DNA of 64,000 nucleotides from Symbiodinium natans (GCA_905221605.1 CAJNDS010002457.1:633501-697500); one strand, 5' to 3'; counted from the stretch's first letter, positions 32,049 to 42,525 are shown. The notes: generated by a model from the letters alone, not told the origin. Numbers and translations: made by a program.

Positions 32049-33034
32049 GGAAGTCCCTCAAGTCCCTACACCCTGCAAGGAGGGGCCCCTAGAGTTGTAA
32101 GGGTCCTAAACTGAGGGGGGCGGTCCCTTGTGTCACGGCTGCGTTGCGGAGGTCTCTGACTAGAAGGTTGCTGCTGAGGAACCTGTGACCACACCCAAGT
32201 GACGCGATGCAGACGGGTGTAGCGTTGAGTTGTGGGCTTAGGAACCCTACACCCAACAATCTAGCCCTAAAACTAAACCCCAATTCACCCTGCACCCTAC
32301 ACCCTAAACCCTAAACCCTAAACCCTAAACCCTAAACCCTATAAACCCTAAACCCTCAACCAAGCCCAAGCCACAGGGTTGACCCGAGGTCGCACGGCTT
32401 GCCGCGCCAGCGGAAGGTTGACGCCCAATCAGGTCACCCATCATATTTGGGTTTAGGGTTTATGGTTTAGGGTTTAGGGTCTAGGGTTAGGTTTCTGTGG
32501 TTACAACATTACTATATTGTGATAGTATAGCATGTTCTAACCATTGCAGCTGTTAGTGAGATAACGGTAGCATCAGATCATCCGTTTGTGAGCTTACAGG
32601 CTTTGGAAGGATCTGGAGTTTAAGTCCTAAGTTATTTTGAGAACGGCCCCGATATGCTGGAATTCATGCAGGAATGCCTTTCCTCCATGCCGTCCTCTCC
32701 TTGACATCTTAGATTCCGGGCTGTCGCACCGTCAAACAGCCCAAAACTGCGAACCCTGAACGCGCACCCCTGCAAAGTCTCCAGCCCAAACCCGCGCGAG
32801 CTAAGAGTCCCGTTTCAGCACTTGTGTACATCGTGCCCTAAACCCTGAACTTATTCGGTCTCCGATCCTTCACTAAGAGGATAGGTTACAGGGTGGAATG
32901 AGATGAACCCTAAACCCTAAATCCTAAACCAATCCTAAACCCAAAGCCCTAAACCCGAAACCCTAAACCGCGTTTTGGGGCTCCGCAGCTCCAAGCCTGA
33001 AAGCCGCAACCCCCAAAATCCAAAGCGCCCTAAG

Positions 33035-33420
33035 AACCGAAGAACGTAAGAACCTAAGAACCGAAGAGAACCTAAGAGAACCGAAGAGAACCTAAGAGAA
33101 CCTAAGAAAACCTAAGAACCTAAACCCGTAAAAACGAGCAAACCTAAAGTCCCAAGCACCCTCTTGCCATAAACCCTAAACCCTAAACCCGAATCAACAC
33201 CCCCCCCAAATCCCTAAAAACCCAAAGCACCGTTGAGCCATCTCTTACCCTGAAGACCCTAAGTCCCCTAAACCCCCTAGGATTTACCTGAAGTCCCAAA
33301 CACCCTCTTACCATAAACCCTGAACACCCCTAAATCCCGAAAAAAACCCAAAGCACCCTGAGCCATCTCTTACCCTAAACACCCCGAAATCCCTAAAAAC
33401 CCAAAGCACCCGGAGCTATT
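33035..33420. repeat. local tandem repeats
   Basis: (CCTAAGAGAAC)n-type repeat at 33035-33125, then a block of about 120 bp containing CACCCTCTTGCCATAAACCC and CAAAGCACC.TGAGCCATCTC that occurs about twice (33155-33260, 33295-33385) plus a partial third copy. Confidence 0.75.
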
Positions 33421-34684
33421 TCTTCGCCACAGGTTTGGCCCTCTAGCGACTCGCCGAAGTCTGTGAGAACACCCTTATCCGGGGGGAGGGTTTAGGGTTT
33501 AGGGTTTAGGATTTAGGGTTTATAGGGTTTAGGGTTCGCCTTCCGTGGAAGATGTGGAGCCTTGTCGGGTTTAGGGTTTACAGGGTTTTTGATGCCGAAT
33601 ATGAATACGTGTTCCTCAAATGTACCCTCCCAAAATACTCGAATAAGGGTCAGAGGATGTTGAGCCAGTACATAGCGATCCACGCGAAGGCCGAGTCCTC
33701 ACGTGCGTCTCGGCGCTCGATGCCTGTATCAATATACGTTCAAGTCCCCGTCAGGACCGAACGCCCCCCAACAATTGGGGTCACATTACCCTACACGACG
33801 ATAACCCCGATGAAACCCCAAACGCTAAACCCTAAACCCTAACCTACAAGCCCGTTTCGGATTCGTTTGGTCCCCCAAGGTCCCGTGGTTCAAGTCGACA
33901 GCAGCACCTCCCACCCAAGCCCTAAACCCTAAACCCCTAAACCCACCAGTTCACGAATAAATGGTTGCTAAAGTAGATGGTTTGATTAGCCTATTCGTAG
34001 ATTTCAGCATTACAGCAAGGATATGAATATTAACATATTGCTATATGCTAAAAAACTTCAATATATGCTGTTACTTAACACAATAATATATCAACATACT
34101 AAGACATTAGTATACAAATATATTGCTATCATGATACTGACCTCGGGCGACAAGGAAGTCGGAGCTCAAATCCTTTCCATTTGGGCCACCTTGGTAGAAG
34201 GTGCAACATCGTGGGGGCTCTAGAACTCGGGTTTAGGGTTTAGGGTTTAGGGTTTTTTCCAAGTCCAGACTGGGGCATGCAATCTCTCGAATTCGGTTCA
34301 ACGGCCGGCCACGGCGTGTGCAAGTTTTCAGTGCGGGTGACCTGGCAAACCAACACCTGGCTACCGGCGAGGCTTCTTCGCACGACAGGATCCGTGAGAA
34401 TTGGACATGGCAAAGCAACAGATGCAGGTATTGCTCGAAACACGGGAACCTCCCTCCCCCCCCCTCTTATTCCCATTCCGTGGTAGCACAGGAACCCCTC
34501 CTCCCCAAACGAAAGGTGCTCCCTGCGGATCTTGTTTCCAGTACCTGCGTGCCCATCAGCGGGCCGCACACCGAAGAGGGGAGGTGTTCTAGAGGTCCCT
34601 CAGAGGTATGGACCATGGGTTTAGGGTTTAGGGTTTAGGGTTTAGGGTTTAGGGTATATGACTCCCTATAAACGCTGAAACCCA

Positions 34685-34822
34685 GGAAACCTGCCTTCTG
34701 GTTGTCTTGGCTTTTAACCCTTAGACCCTATGCCCTAAACAGGAAACCTGCCTTATGGTTGTCTTGGCTTTTAACCCTGAAACCCTATGCCCTAAACAGG
34801 AAACCTGCCTTGCCAAGTTGTC
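34685..34822. repeat. tandem duplication, about 57-bp unit x 2.3
   Basis: AGGAAACCTGCCTT.TGGTTGT then CTTGGCTTTTAACCC and ACCCTATGCCCTAAAC, repeated twice, with a third partial copy leading into a GC-rich open segment. Confidence 0.85.
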
Positions 34823-34984
34823 TTGGGACGGGCTATGCAGAACAACTACCGAGCCTGCGATTGCGCGAAAAGGCTGGCTTGCGCTGTTGACTTCACTGAT
34901 TCACGCGGAGCAGGAAGCCCAGTGAAGCCACTTCTGCCCCGTTGACGCCACTTGACTCTATAATGATAATGGTGCATGTATAAA

Positions 34985-35107
34985 TACAAGGAGGGGCCCC
35001 CTTACTATACTAACTATAGTTAAGGGACTTATAACCTAAGTTAGGATCCTTATAACCCAGTTTAGGACCCTTATAACTCTACTTATAACTAGGGGGCCCT
35101 CCTTGTA
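34985..35107. mobile_element. family A TIR element (best copy)
   Basis: 123 bp. Left TIR TACAAGGAGGGGCCCCCTTA, right TIR (inverted) GGGGGCCCTCCTTGTA, with subterminal ACTATACTAACTATAGTTAA. No ORF. I count about 16 recognisable copies or remnants of this family in both orientations in the window. Confidence 0.9.
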
Positions 35108-35496
35108 TGTGTATATACCGACTGAATCCTTCCCCCCCAAACTCTTAAAACCTCAGGTTAGCTTCAACCTCCAAGGGCCGTGTGACTCGAGCCGATGAGG
35201 TCTTTCCTCCTACCTAAGCTTTAGACTTTAACCCTGAATCCCTCGATGTCAAGCCCAACGACCCAAGTATTGAACACTGAAGCTTAAACCCTAAACCCTG
35301 AACCCTGAACCCTAAACCCCGAAGCCCTCAGCTTGAACCCGAAAGCCCCAAAAGCAAAACCCCTCAACCAAACGCAAGAACCTGAAGCCCTAAGCCCCGG
35401 AACTCGACAAACCAAAAACTCGAATGGCCGCAGCTGAACCCTAAACCCGAAGCCCTAAACCCCAAACCCTAAATCCTAAACCCTAAACCGCAGCAG

Positions 35497-35560
35497 CTGA
35501 AGCTGGCACAAGGTGAGGTTCTGAACATTCCCAAGCACGCCGGTGCACTGAAAACACACA
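35497..35560 (+). CDS. possible exon (gene 3)
   Basis: ACCGCAG acceptor, then QLKLAQGEVLNIPKHAGALK. Plausible codon use, no homology. Confidence 0.35.
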
Positions 35561-35663
35561 GCGAATAGACTTTAGTACGAAGATTACGGTTACACAGCAA
35601 GATCCCAACCCCTAAGCCCTAACCCCTGAACCCTAAACCCTAAACCCTAAACCCATCCGCGGT

Positions 35664-35765
35664 CGTGGCGGCCTGTGCTGTGCTCTGCGCGTGCAGTGGC
35701 CGGCACTTCAGCTTCTCGGCGGTCCCTTGGGAGAATTTGTTTCTCCCACATTTGGGCAAATGATG
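35664..35765 (+). CDS. possible exon with hydrophobic segment (gene 3)
   Basis: A frame reads AVVAACAVLCACSGRHFSFS then AVPWENLFLPHLG. The hydrophobic stretch could be a membrane helix. No firm splice sites. Confidence 0.35.
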
Positions 35766-35779
35766 CTCACATTCAGCAA

Positions 35780-36066
35780 AAAACCCTAAACCCTAAACCC
35801 TAAACTGCAAGCCCTAAACCCTAAACCCTAAACTGCAAGCCCTAAACCCTAAACCCTAAACCCTAAACCCTAAACTGCAAGCCCTAAACCCTAAACCCTA
35901 AACTGCAAGCCCTAAACCCTAAACCCTAAACTGCAAGCCCTAAACCCTAAGCCCTAAACCCCAAACCCTAAACCCTAAACCCCAAACCCTAAACCCTAAA
36001 CCCTAAACTGCAAGCCCTAACCCTAAACCCCAAACCCTAAACCCTAAACCCCAAGCCCTAAACCCT
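35780..36066 (-). repeat. CCCTAAA array with periodic CTGCAAG variant
   Basis: Six CTGCAAG heptamers replace CCCTAAA units at 35805, 35833, 35875, 35903, 35931 and 36008. Spacings are 28, 42, 28, 28 and 77, all multiples of 7, so the heptamer register is kept (a higher-order repeat). Confidence 0.9.
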
Positions 36067-36176
36067 TATTTGTCAGAGGATGTTAAGGGGCCATCCTTGG
36101 CTTTGGGCAGGCGAGATGACGAGCCGCGTGGCAGGCTGGAAGGGGCTGACGCTTCCGCAGAAGCTTGGCTTTCTTC

Positions 36177-36246
36177 ATAGGGTTTAGGGTTTAGGGTTTA
36201 GGGTTTAGGGTTTAGGGTTTAGGGTTTAGGGTTTAGGGTTTAGGGC
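36177..36246 (+). repeat. TTTAGGG array
   Basis: Nine to ten units, about 100 bp upstream of the gene 3 terminal exon. Confidence 0.95.
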
Positions 36247-36349
36247 TTTGTTCTGGCTCTTAGGGCTTTAACCTTTTGGGTTGTTGAATCAAGCTACAAT
36301 GAGGAGCCTAAAAGTTCGACTTTTAGGAGGGGTTCAGGAGTTAGCCAAG

Positions 36350-36647
36350 GAAGCTGATCTATAGCAGCGCGGTGGTCAACTTGGGCGTGCTCAGCTTCGT
36401 TTGGGTCAAACGCCAGATGAAGATGGCAGACAAGGAGCAGAAAGAAGTTGAGGAGCTGCAGGCTACCATGGCCGAAATCTCCACAGAAACTTGGAGTGAG
36501 AATAGCCGGTACAGGTGCTTCTTTGCGGCGCAGCAATACTACCTGCTGAACGCCAACGGCCCGGAGGAGGAGACCGATAAGGGAGCACGGCATTTGCTGG
36601 ATGTGCTGGCGCAATGCAGGGAGGACCTGTACAAGAAGCTTACTTAG
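36350..36647 (+). CDS. terminal exon of a membrane-anchored coiled-coil protein (gene 3)
   Basis: After TAGCCAAG the frame reads KLIYSSAVVNLGVLSFVWVK, a probable membrane helix, then RQMKMADKEQKEVEELQATM, a heptad coil, then a polar tail with NSRYRCFFAAQQYYLLNANG and RHLLDVLAQCREDLYKKLT, stop TAG at 36645. At 99 codons this is the longest exon in the window with fully protein-like sequence and no repeat content. Family not recognised. The antisense ORF 36294-36614 is a shadow. It ends a + strand gene whose earlier exons may be those at 35.5-36.2 kb. Confidence 0.75.
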
Positions 36648-36675
36648 CCAATAGTTGAACTTTAAACTTTTTTTG

Positions 36676-36812
36676 GCTTTCTTGACTTAGTAGGAATACT
36701 GTAGCTTAACCTTTTTTCCTTTGGCTCTTGTAAGTAAGGAAAAGCTTTCCTGACTTAGTAGGAATCATGAAGTTTAACCTTTTTTCCTTTGGCTCTTGGA
36801 GAAGTAAGGAAA
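36676..36812. repeat. tandem duplication downstream of gene 3
   Basis: A unit of about 70 bp (TGACTTAGTAGGAAT..., TTTAACCTTTTTTCCTTTGG, CTCTTG..AAGTAAGGAAAA) occurs twice. A distant relative is at 15850-15892. Confidence 0.85.
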
Positions 36813-36896
36813 ATCCCCAAGGACACGCCGGCCTCCCGACCGTCCTCCATGGCTTCGTAAAGAAGCAGCCAGTTTTGACAGCTTCGGTGGTTGAAG

Positions 36897-36952
36897 TTTA
36901 GGGTTTAGGGTTTAGGGTTTAGGGTTTAGGGTTTAGGGTTTAGGGTTTAGGG
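36897..36952 (+). repeat. TTTAGGG array
   Basis: Eight units. Confidence 0.95.
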
Positions 36953-37529
36953 AAGCCGCAGAGGCACGGTTCAAATCAAGACAAACGCGAGGCAGAACAA
37001 AATGCAGACCGACGACCAGTGCACTGAGCCTTTCTTTGTTTTCTCCCCCACTTGCATTCTCACCCCCCCATAAAGCCGTAGCCCTCTCGGATGGGGAAGT
37101 ACCACTTCAAAGACAGTAAGGCAAGCGAGCCCCAAAGGACGGCCAGCGCAGACAGCACTCCCTGACCTTGGGCACGAAGAGTCTACCCATTTCAATTGAT
37201 GTGTCCCTCGTCAACCCCATACAAAGTTGTCACATTTCCATGGATACAGGTTTAGCAGAGCAGACTCTATACTAGGGTTTGGGGTTTAGGGTTTAGGGTA
37301 CCCCCCCCTCGGGTCCCCCTTATAATTCAGGCCATTTAGGGATATCTAAGACAGATTGAGGTTGTTTAAGGGGGGAAACCTGTGTAGTATAGTGGGGGTA
37401 AGAGGGAAGCCCCCCCGCACATCAGTGCAAGCAGAGTCATCCCTCAGGGAAACCTGTATCTAATCATTATCTACTTGGGCTCCAAAGCGCCCATACGTAC
37501 TTTGCGGCCCAAGTCGTGCCCGATTTTCT

Positions 37530-37796
37530 ACTATTTGCTTAGGAACCCCCCCCCCCCCCCCCCGCCCCCACCAAAAAACGAAGCATAAGCAATTACGAAA
37601 CAAATGCAACAAAATCTTCCTTACAAGGGCCATATAGGGGCCTTATAGGGATGTTTATTTCACATTGTTTCTTAGGGATACGACCTGGAAATAGTTTTTG
37701 TTTGTGCTATGATTCCTAAGAAACAGCAAAAATCAAAAAACAAATGCTACGGCTCCAAGTTCAGTATAGTTTTGAGGTTCTTAAGCAAACTTGTAG
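37530..37796. mobile_element. family C element with a nested inverted repeat
   Basis: Outer ends TACTATTTGCTTAGGAACCC and GGTTCTTAAGCAAACTTGTA. Inside, TGTTTCTTAGGGAT (37669) and its inverse ATTCCTAAGAAACAG (37711) bracket a second small insert, making this the longest family C copy. Confidence 0.75.
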
Positions 37797-37885
37797 TTTA
37801 GCTACATGGACCCTTTAGGCCCGCCACCTGAGTTCACCTGGTGACCAACCGCTGGCTCGACAAAGCAGCAAGTAAACCCCGAAAC

Positions 37886-38045
37886 CCCTTAAAGCCTGAA
37901 CCCCTAAACCCTAAACCCTAAACCCTAAACCCCTAAACCCCTAAACCCCTAAACCCTAAACCCTAAACCCTAAGCCCTATACCCTAAACCCTAAACCCTA
38001 AACCCTAAACCCTAAACCCTAAACCCTAAACCCTAAGCCCTATAC
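37886..38045 (-). repeat. CCCTAAA array with periodic variants
   Basis: Contains three CCCCTAAA 8-mers and two CCCTAAGCCCTATAC variants 63 bp apart (37972, 38035), which suggests block duplication. Confidence 0.85.
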
Positions 38046-38060
38046 CAGCCCCTCTTCCAG

Positions 38061-38109
38061 GCGGCGCCTCGAAGTGGAAGGCTTCCTGTCCAGCCAGGGC
38101 CGACTCGAG
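38061..38109 (+). CDS. putative exon, long coiled-coil protein (gene 4)
   Basis: CTTCCAG acceptor, then RRLEVEGFLSSQGRLE, then a GA donor (GAG|GAGGTC). First of a series of at least 20 similar exons on + up to about 56.9 kb. Confidence 0.5.
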
Positions 38110-38840
38110 GAGGTCGGCTTCACTTCTTTCTTTTGGTGGTTTAGGGCAGTAGGGTTTAGGGTTTAGGGTTTACGGTTTAGGGTTTAGGGTTTAGGGAGCC
38201 CTGAAGCAAAAAACGGGGTTTAGGGTTTCGGGTGTAGTGTTTAGGGATTAGAGGTTAGACTTGAAGCAAAACGGGGTTTGGGTGGAGTTGTAGGGTTTGG
38301 GGTTTAGGTTTGAGGGCGTTGAAGGGTCATAGGGGCTTCCTTCCTGGCTTTGGGGGCCGTTTAGAGTTTCCCCTAAACCCTACACCCTAAACACTAAACC
38401 TTTAGGTGGCTGTCAGGTCTTGGGGTTTTGTCGGGTGGTTTTTGAGACGCTTTAGGGTTTAGGGTTTTGGGTCACTTTCCCCCCCCCCCCCCCCGCCCCC
38501 CCAGAACCCCCAGAACCTAGAAGACACCCCCAGCTGAAGCAGATGTGCTGTGCATTGAAGCCTGTTAGGCTGAGGGCTCTTGGGTCTTGAGCTGGGCTTC
38601 ATGTTTATTGTTTACAGTTTGGGGTTTAGAGGCTCTGTGGTGCTTTACTGTAACTTTAGATCCTTAGCCTCTTTGGGTTTATTGGGGTTCTTAATAAGGC
38701 AGCTAAAAGTTAAATTTATAGCTATCCTGCTAAGTGCAGCGAAGGAGGGTTATGTTGTCACAGGTTTGGGAGTGCGGGTTTTCAGTAGGGTGGCTCTCAC
38801 GAAGCCGACGAGAGAATCCTGGCGGCCCCCCAATAAGCAG

Positions 38841-38887
38841 GAGCTCGCGCACGAGCGTCAGTGCGCCGGGCTCAGCGGGGCCTGCAG
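38841..38887 (+). CDS. putative exon (gene 4)
   Basis: AAGCAG acceptor, then ELAHERQCAGLSGAC, then a GC donor (AG|GCATTG). Confidence 0.4.
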
Positions 38888-39914
38888 GCATTGAGGAACC
38901 TCTGTACTAGGGTAGAGGGTTTAGGGGTTCAGGGTTTAGTACCCGGCTGGCTGCAGAGACCTGGTTGCAAAAAAAGGGTGTAGGGGTTTAGGGCTTTAGG
39001 GTGTAGGTTTAAGGTTTAGGGTTCAGGGTTCAGGGTTTCTTCGGGTTTAGGGGGATGGACAGAAGGGAGAGGATTTTAGGGGTTAAGGGTTGAAGGTTTG
39101 GGGTTTGGGGAAAGTTTGGGGTTACGCAGTTGTAGGTTTGTGCGTAGTTTTAGGGCTCCAGCCTGAAACCAACTCTCAGATTCGATCGGGTAGACTTGGG
39201 ACCAGAAGCGCATGTCCTGCAGCCCTGCAACAGGTGGCAAGAAGGCCACCCAAGCCTGAGCCCTAAACCCTAAACCCTAAACCCTGAGAGTGTTCATCCT
39301 GCTTGAAGCAACACATCCACCGAACAAAAGCCTTCCGTAATCATGGCACCTCAAGAGTGGCGAGTTGTGATAGAAAACCGGGTGCAGAACAAGTCGCCAT
39401 GCCGCCGCTCTGAGAGGTAGGTGATGGTGCCCTTAAACTCGTACCCCTTTAGCCTTAAAGCCTTTCAGGGCTTAGACCTTTGTAAACCTTTCAACCCTCC
39501 CCTAAACCCTAAACCCTCAAACCCTAAACCCTAAACCCTAAAACCCTTGCAGTGCAGCTTGGCTTCTCACCACTCCTCTGTGGCACGCGCAGAAGCTTCC
39601 TGCGAAGTTTCCTCTGCTTGTAAACCCTAAACCCTAAACCCTAAACCCTAAACCCTAAACCCTAAACCCTAAACCCCCCAACTCTATTCTGCACTTTCTA
39701 AGGCCCCTAAGTCCCCTAAGTAGGTTATGCGTCGACTTGGAGCTGGGGTTAGAAGTACCCATGAACCTCCGAGTATGGACATGTGAAGGTTTAGGGTTTA
39801 GGGTTTAGGGTTTAGGGTTTAGGGTTTTTAGGGTTTAGGGTTTAGGGTTTCAAGACCTCTTTCTGCGAATCGAAGGAATTTATGCTGCAATGCCTTGGAC
39901 CCCGCGCATCCATA

Positions 39915-40122
39915 TTACCCTTAGCAGGAAGAATATTGTTGTTTTATAATAGCCCCTAAATTACCCTTATAACGAAGAATATTTATTTATTTTTTTATTT
40001 TTTTTTTTTTGGGGGGGGGGGGTTGTTAAGAAATTAATGATAGCCCCTATATTACCCTTATAAGGAAGAATATAGTTTTTGCATTTTTTTTTTTGGGGGG
40101 GGGGTTCTTAAGCAATTGGTAG
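39915..40122. mobile_element. two family C elements in tandem
   Basis: The core ATAGCCCCTA.ATTACCCTTA occurs at 39949 and 40040. Both copies end in a T tract, G tract and GGTT(C/G)TTAAG. The second right end GGGGTTCTTAAGCAATTGGT ends in AG and directly abuts an exon. Confidence 0.8.
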
Positions 40123-40148
40123 AAGAGCTGAGGGCGGAGCAGCTTGGA
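40123..40148 (+). CDS. putative micro-exon whose acceptor is a TIR (gene 4)
   Basis: Starts directly after the family C right end (..TTGGTAG). Reads ELRAEQLG up to a GA donor (GGAG|GAAGAG). An overlapping frame reads LEEELEAQLF. Both are coil-like. Confidence 0.4.
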
Positions 40149-40271
40149 GGAAGAGCTGGAGGCACAGCTTTTTGTTTAGGGACAAACATGTACTTCCAGC
40201 CCCGCTGGTAGGGGGCTTCGAATGGGAAGCCTAGAGCACAGGCATGCGCCCGGTAACAAGACATAGTCATG

Positions 40272-40366
40272 AGGATGCCCCCCCTTATGCTAACAGTCCT
40301 GAATAGGATTATTATAGGGGGTACTACAATCCGATCAAGGACTGTTAGTACAAGGGGGAACATCCC
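40272..40366. mobile_element. family B TIR element (complete)
   Basis: GGATGCCCCCCCTTATGCTA at the left, TAGTACAAGGGGGAACATCC at the right, inner dyad CAGTCCTGA / TCAAGGACTG. Confidence 0.85.
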
Positions 40367-40406
40367 AACATGGTCAGTACACATGCTGAACACCACGTGT
40401 GGGAAG

Positions 40407-40451
40407 GTTCAGCAACGGCTGCGGCAGCAAGCAGAACAAGCCCTTCTCGAG
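40407..40451 (+). CDS. putative exon, coiled coil (gene 4)
   Basis: GGGAAG acceptor, then VQQRLRQQAEQALLE, then a GT donor (GAG|GTTGGG). Strong heptad pattern. Confidence 0.5.
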
Positions 40452-40547
40452 GTTGGGCCACAAGGGAAACCTCTGCGAAGGAAGTGATCGACAGTATCTT
40501 GTTCGTTCAGCCATTCAGGCTTTGTCTGTCGCGGCCTAGCAAGCAGG

Positions 40548-40676
40548 GCCCCCCTCCCCCCCAGCTATAAGTAGAGTTGAAGGGGCCGTCAATTGGGTTG
40601 TAAGGATCCTGTCTTCGGTCATAAGTCCCTTAACTGTAAAGCTTGTACGGTGAGGGGGCCCCTCCTTGTCCTTGTA
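40548..40676. mobile_element. family A element (reverse)
   Basis: Reverse core (AGCTATAAGTAGAGTTG, CAATTGGGTTGTAAGGATCC, CATAAGTCCCTTAACTGTA) ending GGGGCCCCTCCTTGTCCTTG then TAG. Confidence 0.75.
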
Positions 40677-40889
40677 GGCAGCAAGGCGATTTGTTGGAGG
40701 CTCTTGCCTGAATCATGCAGGGGTTGTTGTTTTAAATGAAGGTCTCCTGTGGGGCCCTTCCTGAGGGTTCCAAAATCAACAAGATAGCTCCTTGGGTTGT
40801 GGCTGTCTTGGTGTATGTGCGAGGGCTTTAGTGTTTTGGGAAGTTCAGGGTTTAAGGTTTAGCGCCTAAACCCGAAATCTTCGGCAAAG

Positions 40890-40940
40890 GTTGAGAAGCG
40901 GCTCGAATCTGTTGAAGTTGAGCAGCGGAAGCTGTGCCGC
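40890..40940 (+). CDS. putative exon, coiled coil (gene 4)
   Basis: CGGCAAAG acceptor, then VEKRLESVEVEQRKLCR, then a GA donor (CGC|GAGCCC). One of the clearest heptads. Confidence 0.55.
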
Positions 40941-41638
40941 GAGCCCAGAACCTGTGTCAACTTCGCCGATGGGCGACCCCTTGCAGCCAACAGGGTAGGG
41001 TTTGTAGGGTTTGGAGACCTTGTTCAAAGCCCAAACTATAGTTTAGGGACAGCTCCTAAAACGTGTAATTATCATGTGTCCCCTAGCAAGGCTCCGGGCA
41101 TTTTGCATTTGAGAGGATCAGCAAATTTGAGAAAATTTTTTCTGAGTTACACTAGTCCGAAAAATAGTGCCGTTTGGGGCTTGGGGGTTCAGAAGGGGTT
41201 CAGGGTTTCAGGTTTAGAGTTTCGGGTTTTGGGTTAGGAGCTGAGGTGCTGTGGAGAGTGCCCGAGCGCAGGGCTGGACGGAGCCAGTGTCCCAGACGGA
41301 GGACAAGCCAGGTGTCGAAGCTGGGTTCGGGGTTTAGGGTTTAGGGTTTAGGGTTTACGGTTTAGGGTTTAGGGTTTAGGGTTTAGTTTAGGATTCTTAA
41401 ATTTATGGAGCCTTTTGGGGGGTTTGGGGTTTCATTTTGGGTTTCGGGGGTTTGGGCTTATGTGGTCACTTCTCTAGATTTTGGGTACCCTTTTTTGGGT
41501 ACCCCTAATATGAGGGGGCCGCCTTAGAGTAGTTCCCCCAGAAGCCACAAGTTGGAGAAATGACCATGGGATCTAGTGACTGATGATCTCGTTGGGCGGG
41601 TGTTCGGGTCACTTTAAAGCCTGCAAACGCAAAGGACC

Positions 41639-41697
41639 CCCTAAACCCTAAACCCTAAACCCTAAACCCTAAACCCTAAACCCTAAACCCTAAACCC
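41639..41697 (-). repeat. CCCTAAA array
   Basis: Eight units within gene 4. Confidence 0.95.
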
Positions 41698-42196
41698 CCA
41701 AGTAGCAGGCCGACAGACCCGCTCTGAGAGGCATGAATGATTTGTTGGGCCCACCGCTTCGCTGTCGCCTTGGCTGCTAAGGATCTCGCAGCTGCGTGAG
41801 GACTCAGGGCATTCAGGGCAGGGTCTTGCGGGAGTGCGCTGTGGGGTGGGTGGGGGATGGTGGGGGAGGGGGCAGTTAAAGTTGATGTTTCAAGATAGTT
41901 TAAACAAGGACTGGGGTAGGGTTTCGGGTTATAGCATTCTACCTTGGACCCCTAAGGTTGTACCCTTGGATTTTTGGGGACCATATGGTAGTATGAGGGC
42001 CATATTGGGAGTATATTCAGGGGAGCCTTTAGGGGCACAACCTTACGTAGGGGTACGAGTCTTCATCCTTGATTCGGGGGTTGGTGTTGTAAGGCGGCTG
42101 GTTTAGGGTGTAGGGTTTAGGGTTTATGGTTCAGGGTTCAGGGTTTAGGGTTTAGGGTTTTCGCCTTGGGGTTTTTGTTTAGGGACACGGGCGCAG

Positions 42197-42250
42197 GAGA
42201 TTGCTGAGCTGTCGGCCGCGCTGGAGACGGAGAGGGCGCGTGCCGCGCGA
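42197..42250 (+). CDS. putative exon, coiled coil (gene 4)
   Basis: GGGCGCAG acceptor, then EIAELSAALETERARAAR. Clear a/d hydrophobic pattern. Confidence 0.55.
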
Positions 42251-42498
42251 CCGCAGCCATTCCCGGGTGGTCCTTACATAGTTGCACTAGAATAACCTCC
42301 CAAAACCCCACTATTATTACTATGATTATCGTTACACTAGAATAACCTCCAAAAAACCCACTATGTTTACTACTATTATTATTACTTGTTATTACTATTG
42401 TTATTTTTAATATCTGATTACGGCCCCTGCAGCAATAGTAGCTGCTTTGAGGGGTATGGAATCTTGGTGAGTTCCTCGTGTGAGCTCCCGGTCTCCAG

Positions 42499-42525
42499 AT
42501 GCTCCGTGAGGTGAGACAGCTGGAG
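42499..42525 (+). CDS. putative exon, coiled coil (gene 4)
   Basis: GTCTCCAG acceptor, then MLREVRQLE, then a possible GC donor (GAG|GCAGGC). Confidence 0.4.

Larger units (their letters stand above)
30499..35490. other. probable intergenic or intron region, few exons supported
   Basis: Holds two family C elements (30889-30992, 31933-32048), family A remnants (32066-32130), many small arrays (31246-31275, 31385-31437, 31507-31540, 31640-31760, 31800-31852, 32293-32360), a CCTAAGAGAAC repeat (33035-33125), a tandem duplicated block (33140-33420) and an AT-rich stretch (34010-34140). Open segments at 30509-30720, 32635-32704 and 33590-33830 have no clear splice context. Confidence 0.4.

Noticed and set aside
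35780-36066. Regular direct repeats resembling a CRISPR array
   Set aside because: Repeats and spacers are both CCCTAAA heptamers; the setting is eukaryotic.
40058-40396. 112-codon minus-strand ORF
   Set aside because: It spans a family C end and a whole family B element, so it is repeat-derived.
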